Part shown: positions 6,718-12,159 of the stretch, piece by piece
How the letters are laid out: every line of letters begins with the position of its first letter
Numbering within the stretch: position 1 is the stretch's first letter
Origin: Erythrobacter sp.
GTDB lineage: Bacteria; Pseudomonadota; Alphaproteobacteria; Sphingomonadales; Sphingomonadaceae
Assembly (NCBI GenBank): GCA_003483125.1
Contig: DMWU01000147.1
Coordinates: 1 to 12,159 of the forward strand
Length of the DNA: 12,159 nt
Direction of reading: 5' to 3'
Program-made: the position numbers and the translations under genes
The notes under the pieces: generated by a model
Seen by the model: the letters and a program-made list of their open reading frames with translations, nothing else
What the model was told of the DNA's origin: nothing
The model's database searches: none

Positions 6718-6915
6718 GTGAGTGAACAAGAGCTTCGCAAGCGATTGGAATTGCTCAAGACCGAGCATCGCGACCTTGACGCGGCAATTGCAGCCCTGCT
6801 GGAATCAGGTTCGTCCGACCAGCTCCAGATTGCCCGGCTCAAAAAGCGGAAACTGGCGCTGAAAGATCAAATCGCACTGATCGAGGATAGTCTGCTCCCC
6901 GATATTATCGCCTGA
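6718..6915 (+). CDS. Small DUF465 (YdcH family) protein, second paralogue
   Basis: This 65-residue protein has two long charged helices joined by a short SGSSDQ turn. The second helix, RLKKRKLALKDQIALIED, is the DUF465 signature, and the first carries LLKTEHRDLDAAI. It aligns with the 51-residue protein encoded divergently at 6549, so the two are probably old paralogues. It starts at GTG 6718, with AAGGGG 8 nt upstream, and ends at 6915. The biochemical function of the family is unknown; it is found widely in Proteobacteria as a small soluble helical protein. rcdA starts 115 bp downstream on the same strand and may be cotranscribed. I am confident of the family and make no functional claim. 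Confidence 0.85.
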   Translation: MSEQELRKRLELLKTEHRDLDAAIAALLESGSSDQLQIARLKKRKLALKDQIALIEDSLLPDIIA

Positions 6916-7011
6916 AGCAGCGTATCTTTCGCCTCGCATTTGTGCCGCTTTGGGACATCGGCCCAGAAACGGGGGAACATTATGGTTTCCAAGCTGGTTT
7001 TAAGGTGAATC

Positions 7012-7031
7012 TAGGCTTAGCCCCCAGCCTA
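7012..7031 (+). promoter_or_regulatory. Hairpin abutting the rcdA start codon
   Basis: TAGGCT (7012-7017) pairs perfectly with AGCCTA (7026-7031) across an 8-nt loop of C-rich sequence. The 3' arm ends on the A of the rcdA ATG. No purine-rich ribosome site lies within 15 nt of the start, so translation initiation here looks weak or regulated. Confidence 0.35.
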
Positions 7032-7489
7032 TGAACCGCACGAAAAATCTTTCGCGACCGATCATTGAATCGCTTTACACCGAGGCGCTTGTGCTCGCCG
7101 ACGAGGTGCGTGCAGTTTTTGCTCTTGCCCAGGATTCATCAACGATAGCTGTCAGCGATCGCGTCAAGCTCGCCTTGTCTTCGGAAGGCCTCAAGACGAC
7201 CACACGCATGATGCATGTGCTCGCCTGGTTACTCAATCAAAGAGCGCACTACTCCGGCCAGATGAGCCAGGAAAACCTGCGCAAGCACGGTCGCCTCCCT
7301 AATGATCGTGGCCCGCGCGAGGAAGACCTTGAATTGCTTGAACCAGCAACCCGCGAACTGATTATTGAAACCGTGCATCTCCATCGCCGAATTGCTCGCC
7401 TCGATCGCGCCTGGAGCGAAGGATTTGAGGCCCGCCCTGACGTCCATTTGATGCATGAGAAGCTAGGCCGGGCAATGCTGCGGCATTAG
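7031..7489 (+). CDS. rcdA: RcdA family protein (DUF1465)
   Basis: RcdA is an alphaproteobacterial adaptor that, with CpdR and PopA, helps bring CtrA and other substrates to ClpXP during the cell cycle. The 152-residue protein is all-helical and cytoplasmic. The family signature is clear: LALSSEGLKTTTRMMHVLAW (about residues 46-65), then LLNQRAHYSGQMS, followed by a stretch with LPNDRGPREED and LIIETVHLHRRIARLDRAW. It is slightly shorter than Caulobacter RcdA (about 170 residues), ending soon after the third helix. The start is ATG 7031; upstream the frame meets TAA with no other start, so this choice is fairly firm despite the missing Shine-Dalgarno sequence. Two GANTC sites (7067 and 7133) lie early in the gene and one (7007) just ahead. 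It converges with glpK across 39 bp. The family is certain; CtrA proteolysis is not shown for this organism, since many sphingomonads use CtrA mainly for motility. Confidence 0.88.
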   Translation: MNRTKNLSRPIIESLYTEALVLADEVRAVFALAQDSSTIAVSDRVKLALSSEGLKTTTRMMHVLAWLLNQRAHYSGQMSQENLRKHGRLPNDRGPREEDLELLEPATRELIIETVHLHRRIARLDRAWSEGFEARPDVHLMHEKLGRAMLRH

Positions 7490-7528
7490 GCGCGCGGCAA
7501 ATGAAGTTCACATATTGGTTGGCAAATT

Positions 7529-8998
7529 CTAGGTCGCCTCGAGCGCCTTGGCCCATTGCGCAAGCCGTTCCTGCCTGATGCTGTCATCCATATCGGCATC
7601 GAACCTGCTCAACTCGCCGCGCATGGCCGAAGCCGCCTCTTCCAGTGAAGGGTAAAGGCCCGCCCCCGTTGCCGCCAGCATCGCCGCCCCCAATGCTGTG
7701 GTCTCAACTAAGGCCGGGCGCTCGATCGGCAAGTTGAGCATATTGGCGATATCCTGCGCCATCCAGTCATTGGCAGACATACCGCCATCGATGCGCAAGC
7801 TCTGCCAGGGTGCACCGTCAGCCGCAAAGCCGCGAGCAAGATCATGTGTCTGGTGCGCCATAGCCTCTAGCGCTGCGCGCGCAATCTGGGCCTTTCCGCT
7901 GGCGAAACTGAGCCCGATAATGGCGCCGCGCGCCTCGGCATCCCAATGCGGTGCGCCTAGTCCGCTGAGGGCAGGAACAATCATTACCCCGCCAGTATCG
8001 GGGACCGACCGCGCCAGATCCTCAGTTTCCGATGCAGTTTCGAGAATACCCAGTGAATCGCACAGCCATTGGACCAGGGACCCCGCAACAAAAACTGAAC
8101 CCTCCAGCGCATAGGCACGCTCACCACCAAGCTGGTAGAGGACGGTTCCAAGCAGCCGGTTTTTCGAAGCGGGTATGGCATCGCCCATATTGGTGAGGAC
8201 AAACGCCCCGGTGCCATAGGTCGCCTTTGTCTCGCCGGGATTGAGGCATGCCTGGCCGATAGTGGCTGATTGCTGGTCGCCTGCCAGCCCGGTGATGGGG
8301 ATCTCTGCTCCTAGCCATTCTTTCTTCGCAATTGCGAGTTCACCCGCATTGTCGACCACACTGGGTAGCGCGCCATGCGGCACGCCGAAGAGCTCGCACA
8401 GCCCCTCGTCAAATTGCGCTCCGCCAAGTTCCATCAGCAAGGTACGGCTGGCATTGCTGGCATCGCTGATATGCGTGTCCCCGGAAAGCTTTGCGACCAG
8501 CCAGCTTTCAATTGTACCAAAGGCTAATCGTCCTGAGTCTGCGGCGTTCCGAACAGCCTCGTCATTATCGAGCAACCAGCGCATCTTGGTGCCAGAGAAA
8601 TAGGGATCGAGAAGCAGCCCGGTTCGGACCTGCACCTCCTTTTCATGCCCCGCATCGCGCAAACCAGCACAAAATTCAGCGGTCCGCCGGTCCTGCCATA
8701 CGATCGCGCGTGACAATGGCTCCAGCGTCTCGCGATCCCATGCAACCACGGTTTCGCGCTGGTTGGTAATGCCGATAGCGGCAATCTGGCTCGCACCGCC
8801 GACCTCCTCAGTCACATCGCAGGCGCAAGCAAGCGTTTTGTCCCAAATCTCAGCCGCATCATGCTCAACCCAGCCGCCCTTGGGATAATGCTGCGTGAGT
8901 TCGCGCTGCGCGCTGGCACGAAGGCTGCCATCCGGCGCGAACAGCATGGCACGGGTCGAAGTTGTCCCTTCGTCGAGAACTAAGATGTAATCTCCCAT
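7529..8998 (-). CDS. glpK: Glycerol kinase GlpK
   Basis: GlpK phosphorylates glycerol to sn-glycerol 3-phosphate with ATP. The 489-residue FGGY kinase starts MGDYILVLDEGTTSTR, with the phosphate-binding loop at residues 8-16. Glycerol-contacting residues are present: R81-E82 in TNQRET, Y133 in PYFSGTK and D241 in GLAGDQQ. The second domain has TYGTGAF, GLGAPHWD and the adenine-site RIDGGMSANDWMAQDIAN. The segment before GLAGDQQ reads KKEWLGAEIPITG, so the E. coli fructose-1,6-bisphosphate residue R236 is Glu here. The Gram-positive phosphorylatable His is also Glu. I chose ATG 8998, with AGGTGA upstream and the expected N-terminus for the family. GTG 9007 would add three residues. No glpF, glpD or glpR gene is visible. 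It shares a divergent promoter region with the MBL hydrolase and converges with rcdA. Confidence 0.96.
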   Translation of the reverse strand: MGDYILVLDEGTTSTRAMLFAPDGSLRASAQRELTQHYPKGGWVEHDAAEIWDKTLACACDVTEEVGGASQIAAIGITNQRETVVAWDRETLEPLSRAIVWQDRRTAEFCAGLRDAGHEKEVQVRTGLLLDPYFSGTKMRWLLDNDEAVRNAADSGRLAFGTIESWLVAKLSGDTHISDASNASRTLLMELGGAQFDEGLCELFGVPHGALPSVVDNAGELAIAKKEWLGAEIPITGLAGDQQSATIGQACLNPGETKATYGTGAFVLTNMGDAIPASKNRLLGTVLYQLGGERAYALEGSVFVAGSLVQWLCDSLGILETASETEDLARSVPDTGGVMIVPALSGLGAPHWDAEARGAIIGLSFASGKAQIARAALEAMAHQTHDLARGFAADGAPWQSLRIDGGMSANDWMAQDIANMLNLPIERPALVETTALGAAMLAATGAGLYPSLEEAASAMRGELSRFDADMDDSIRQERLAQWAKALEAT

Positions 8999-9027
8999 AA
9001 GGATCACCTAACCTTTCGTAACATCCC

Positions 9028-9062
9028 AAGTCGAGCCGGAATTTGCTCTCAGCCCTCGACTT
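9028..9062. promoter_or_regulatory. 8-bp inverted repeat between glpK and the MBL hydrolase
   Basis: AAGTCGAG (9028-9035) and CTCGACTT (9055-9062) form a perfect 8-bp inverted repeat separated by 19 nt. It lies in the 92-bp divergent region between the two starts. The half-sites are 27 bp apart centre to centre, so they could hold a dimeric or tetrameric regulator controlling both genes. No clear sigma70 promoter was found in either direction. Confidence 0.4.
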
Positions 9063-9090
9063 TGCCCGATACGAGCGGCATGAGTATGGA

Positions 9091-9960
9091 ATGGCACTAC
9101 CACCAAAACCATGGCCGACTGGAAAGGCCGAGCAGTGCGAACCGCTGGTACGCCGCGTACTCGCGCCCAATCCTTCGCCCTACACCTACACAGGCACACA
9201 GACCTATATTGTGGGTGCCGATAGCGAAGTCGCCGTGATCGACCCCGGCCCGGCGGAGGAGGAGCACATCTCTGCAATCCTCGAGGCCATAGGAGATGCC
9301 ACTGTCAGCGCCATCATGTGTACCCATACACATCGCGACCATTCGCCTGCCGCCGCGCCGTTAAAGGAGAAAACAGGCGCAGCAATCGTGGGCTGTGCGC
9401 CACTGGTAATCGACAGCGACCTGCCGCGCTCTGACGAAGCGTTTGACCCAACCTATGCACCTGACAGAGTGATGGACGACGGCGAGGCGATGACCGGGCT
9501 TGGATGGACTTTGCGAGCACTCCATACGCCAGGCCATACATCCAACCATCTATGCTTCGCCCTTGAAGAAAGCGGCGCGCTGTTCACAGGCGATCATGTG
9601 ATGGGCTGGTCCACCAGTGTCGTGATCCCGCCCGATGGCGATATGGGCCTCTACATGAAGAGCCTTGAACGACTGCAACAGCGCGAAGACCGAGTTTACT
9701 ATTCAGCCCATGGCGAACCCATCACCAAGCCGCGCCAATTGGTGCGCGGCATGATCGGCCATCGTCGCCAGCGAGAAAACCAGATCATGCGCCTGTTGGG
9801 CGAGCGCTCACGACCAATCCCTGAATTCATTCCAGAGATGTATAAAGGGCTGGACAAGCGCCTGATCCCTGCCGCGCAAATGAGCGTCGAGGCACATTTA
9901 CTCGACCTGGAGGCGCGGGGCCGTGTGCATCGCGAAGGCGAAGTCTGGAGTGCGGCCTAA
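9091..9960 (+). CDS. MBL-fold metallo-hydrolase, LACTB2-like with C-terminal winged-helix region
   Basis: The 289-residue protein has the full metallo-beta-lactamase metal ligand set: THTHRDH (H79, H81, D83, H84), HTPGHT (H149), TGDH (D168) and SAHGEP (H207). It is expected to bind two zinc ions. After the MBL domain (about 20-215) comes an all-alpha and winged-helix-like tail (about 220-289), with the GHRRQRENQI helix and a final VEAHLLDLEARGRV. This layout is seen in LACTB2-like hydrolases, some of which are endoribonucleases and others thioesterases or lactonases. The substrate cannot be told from sequence. The start is ATG 9091; the frame could go back to TTG 9043 but gains 16 residues unlike the family. 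The ribosome site is poor, with GAG about 6 nt before. The TAA stop overlaps the stop of the convergent autotransporter. There is no signal peptide, so it is probably cytoplasmic. Confidence 0.85.
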   Translation: MALPPKPWPTGKAEQCEPLVRRVLAPNPSPYTYTGTQTYIVGADSEVAVIDPGPAEEEHISAILEAIGDATVSAIMCTHTHRDHSPAAAPLKEKTGAAIVGCAPLVIDSDLPRSDEAFDPTYAPDRVMDDGEAMTGLGWTLRALHTPGHTSNHLCFALEESGALFTGDHVMGWSTSVVIPPDGDMGLYMKSLERLQQREDRVYYSAHGEPITKPRQLVRGMIGHRRQRENQIMRLLGERSRPIPEFIPEMYKGLDKRLIPAAQMSVEAHLLDLEARGRVHREGEVWSAA

Positions 9961-12159
9961 AAATGCGCGCTGAAGCTAACGACTGCGCCCATATCGTCGG
10001 GCCCGTTGGCATAGTGCCCCGGTTCTCTGCTGTAGAAGATGCTGGCTGAGCCATAGCCCCATAGGAACGGGCCGCGCCAGGCTAGTTCACCCAACAATTC
10101 GCGACCTTCAGGGGCGAGTGAGAACCGACGCAGGCCAAATTCTGGCGTCTCGGTCGAATAGTCATAGGCGATTGGCAGGTTCAGTTGCAATCCACCCGAA
10201 TGAACCCGCAGGGGCTGGCTCACTCGCAGGCCGATCATGTCGCCTCTGGTAATCGTGTCTGCGCGCGCAAGGTCGAGCGAAAAGGCATTGCTCCATAGTT
10301 TGGAGCCGCCCGCAATTACTTCCGATTGCCGTGCTATGGTCAGCCCCTGGCGATAGCTCGCACCCACCTGCCACTTGGTGTCGATGCTCTTGCGCAAGGA
10401 CAGGTCCGCAAACAGGCTATCCGCGCCATGAGTGCCCAGCGCCTCATGGAACCAGGCACCCATGACAGTATCTTGCTCATCCATCCAGCTAAGGCCGAGG
10501 ACAGTCTCAATCCCCGCAATCTGCCCATCCAGGGATATGCCGACATTTCGCACGGTCCGCTCTTCGCGGGGCGTACCTATTGGCAGGTCGAGACGCAATT
10601 GCGAGCCAATTAGCGCCTCGCCCTCTTCAGCGAAAAGAGTCAGCCCCCAAGGCCCCGCCTGATGTCGCAGCGCGAAAGAGAAATCGCTGTCGCGGAAGAA
10701 ACCGCTGCCATTATTTGCCGTGCCTGCAATCTTGAATACCGGTCGTGCCATCGCGGGTGTATCGCTCCGCAAATAGGCGACCAGTCCGCTTGCCGATTGC
10801 GCATAGGCAAGGCCAATCTTGGTGTCCGGCGCGATCCGCGCGGCAATGCGGGCCGCAAGCACTTGGGATCTTTGCGCATCCTCTTTGCTCAATCGTAGTT
10901 CTTTTGCCGCCCCGGATGGCTGAACTTGTGAGTACTCACCCACCGTAAATGCTAGAGCCAACCCGTCTGAGCGACCGGTGAGCGTCCTCTCGCCGCTGCC
11001 GATTGCACCCAGCAGGCGCTCAGATATAGCTGCTCCCCGCAATCTGCCAGTCAGATCGAAAGAGTAGGCACGCTGGTACTTATCAAGGATGATCGCGTTC
11101 AATGTCTGTCCGCCGGTGGCATCGCCCATGGCCGATGAGGCGATCGCGAAATTGTCCGCCAATGCCAAGCTGTTACCCGTTCCGGCCAATGTTGTCGTAC
11201 CGCTGGGCGCAATGGCAGCGGCAATATCCAATATGCCACGTCCATAAATCGCATCGATTCCGGCCGCGCCAGCATCACGTGCCGTATCTAGCAAGATCTC
11301 GACGATCTCTTGCCCGGTCAGGTTAGGAAACGCCTGCGCCAACAGGGCCACGGCACCGGCCACCTGCGGGGCAGAAAAACTGGTGCCCGAGAAAAGCGTT
11401 ACAAACTGCTGCCCATTGATCGTTTCGACGAAAATCTCGCCATTGTCATAAACGCAGCAGATCCCCTGCCCCCGTGCATTGAGATAGAACGCCGCATCAT
11501 TACCCGCACGATTTGCGAAATCGGAGATCTCGCCATTTTCGTCGACAGAACCGACAATGATGACATTGCCATTACCCGCTGCAAGCAGGTCAGACGCGAA
11601 GGGGTCTGGCTGGTTCGGATCAATGCCCGCTTCTGATCCGTCACCACCATTGCCCGCCGAAACTACGATCACCACACCAGCGGCCGCAGCCCGCGCCACC
11701 GCGTTGGCAACCAAGGCAGAGGCACCGCCGCCGCCCAGGCTTATATTTATTACATCAGCACCCGATGCGACCGCCAGATCAATCCCGGCTGCGATATTTC
11801 GATCATCGAACAGGCAACCTAATGACGGGTCATCCGGCGTATCGGTTCCGCACGAACCAGGATCATCCGCCCTGATTACCAGGACCTGCGCATCCCAGGC
11901 AATTCCAAGTACGCCTTTATCATCGCGCGCGGCAGCAGCCACCATTGCCACATTGGTGCCATGGTCGTCCTCTGCATTGATGCTGCGATCGCCGGCGACA
12001 TCGGCAGAATCGGGATGAATTCGTCCATCAAATTCAGGGCTGTCCTCGTCAATTCCAGTATCAATCACAGCAATTACTGAACCATCGCCGGTAATGCCAT
12101 CCTGCCATGCGGAAACAGCATTATGAAAGTCTGGCCCATCAGACCGACGGAATTCCGCC
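9957..12159 (-). CDS. Subtilisin-family (S8) autotransporter, N-terminus outside window
   Basis: The frame is open to the right edge, so the gene is partial: 733 residues are visible and the signal peptide is missing. An apparent GTG start at 12068 falls inside the catalytic Asp motif and is not real. The passenger is a subtilase with the complete catalytic set in fragment numbering: Asp33 (VIAVIDTGID), His66 (DDHGTNVA, Asn in place of the usual second His), oxyanion Asn170 (VVSAGNGG) and Ser260 (FSGTSFSAPQVAGA). Cys103 and Cys115 could form a disulfide, and Cys234-Cys235 are adjacent (GICCVYD). After about residue 320 the sequence becomes amphipathic beta-strand repeats, ending VVSFSAHF. A terminal Phe is typical of an outer-membrane autotransporter barrel inserted by BAM. 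The protein is therefore predicted to be displayed at or released from the cell surface. The target is unknown. It overlaps the MBL gene by 4 bp, tail to tail. Confidence 0.9.
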   Translation of the reverse strand, partial: AEFRRSDGPDFHNAVSAWQDGITGDGSVIAVIDTGIDEDSPEFDGRIHPDSADVAGDRSINAEDDHGTNVAMVAAAARDDKGVLGIAWDAQVLVIRADDPGSCGTDTPDDPSLGCLFDDRNIAAGIDLAVASGADVINISLGGGGASALVANAVARAAAAGVVIVVSAGNGGDGSEAGIDPNQPDPFASDLLAAGNGNVIIVGSVDENGEISDFANRAGNDAAFYLNARGQGICCVYDNGEIFVETINGQQFVTLFSGTSFSAPQVAGAVALLAQAFPNLTGQEIVEILLDTARDAGAAGIDAIYGRGILDIAAAIAPSGTTTLAGTGNSLALADNFAIASSAMGDATGGQTLNAIILDKYQRAYSFDLTGRLRGAAISERLLGAIGSGERTLTGRSDGLALAFTVGEYSQVQPSGAAKELRLSKEDAQRSQVLAARIAARIAPDTKIGLAYAQSASGLVAYLRSDTPAMARPVFKIAGTANNGSGFFRDSDFSFALRHQAGPWGLTLFAEEGEALIGSQLRLDLPIGTPREERTVRNVGISLDGQIAGIETVLGLSWMDEQDTVMGAWFHEALGTHGADSLFADLSLRKSIDTKWQVGASYRQGLTIARQSEVIAGGSKLWSNAFSLDLARADTITRGDMIGLRVSQPLRVHSGGLQLNLPIAYDYSTETPEFGLRRFSLAPEGRELLGELAWRGPFLWGYGSASIFYSREPGHYANGPDDMGAVVSFSAHF

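Noticed and set aside
7001..7014. CtrA box (TTAA-N7-TTAA) ahead of rcdA
   Set aside because: The left TTAA half is present but the right half reads CTAG, so the motif is incomplete.
9043..9090. N-terminal 16-residue extension of the MBL hydrolase from TTG 9043
   Set aside because: It would overlap the inverted repeat and promoter region, and the ATG at 9091 gives the expected family length.
12066..12068. GTG as start of the subtilase at 12068
   Set aside because: It lies inside the catalytic Asp motif, and the frame stays open for 30 more codons to the edge with subtilase-like sequence, so the gene is truncated by the window.

Overview
The window looks like core chromosome of an alphaproteobacterium, most probably a member of the Sphingomonadales (Erythrobacter / Altererythrobacter-like). 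The base composition is moderately GC-rich. It carries an RcdA-type DUF1465 protein, a PtsP with an N-terminal GAF domain, paired DUF465 small proteins, an unusual alphaproteobacterial-type PEP carboxylase tail, and a subtilisin autotransporter of the kind common in this group. The assignment rests on family recognition from the translated sequence; no database search was possible. I see no insertion sequence, integrase, CRISPR array, tRNA or rRNA gene, phage gene or toxin-antitoxin pair.

Layout. Positions 1-738 (+) hold the C-terminal part of a probable phosphoenolpyruvate carboxylase, cut by the left edge. A 237-bp convergent gap (739-975) contains nested palindromes but no recognisable gene. 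Four genes follow on the minus strand, in transcription order ptsP (6286-4016), a RodZ-like membrane HTH protein (3895-3071), a CpoB/YbgF-like periplasmic TPR protein (2929-1952) and tilS (1899-976). Two small DUF465 genes then face away from each other (6549-6394 on minus, 6718-6915 on plus) across a short region rich in GANTC sites. They are followed by rcdA (7031-7489, +). glpK (8998-7529, -) converges on rcdA and diverges from an MBL-fold hydrolase with a C-terminal winged-helix region (9091-9960, +). The right side is a subtilisin-family autotransporter (minus, 9957 to the right edge). Its N-terminus lies outside the window, and its stop codon overlaps that of the hydrolase.

How the genes fit together. 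The minus-strand block joins a regulatory phosphotransferase (EI-Ntr) to cell-envelope functions (RodZ-like, CpoB-like) and tRNA modification (TilS). In Caulobacter, EI-Ntr signalling feeds into (p)ppGpp and CtrA control, and RcdA is the adaptor for ClpXP degradation of CtrA. Finding ptsP about 0.7 kb from rcdA, with a cluster of CcrM-type GANTC sites between them, is therefore suggestive of a cell-cycle/nutrient neighbourhood, though this is inference. Glycerol kinase and the MBL hydrolase are metabolic and share a divergent promoter region with an 8-bp inverted repeat.

Nothing here is clearly a new biological system. The leads most worth checking are the GANTC cluster and divergent DUF465 pair next to rcdA, the palindrome inside the rodZ promoter, the hairpins over the ptsP and rcdA translation starts, and the loss of the known allosteric and PTS control residues in GlpK.
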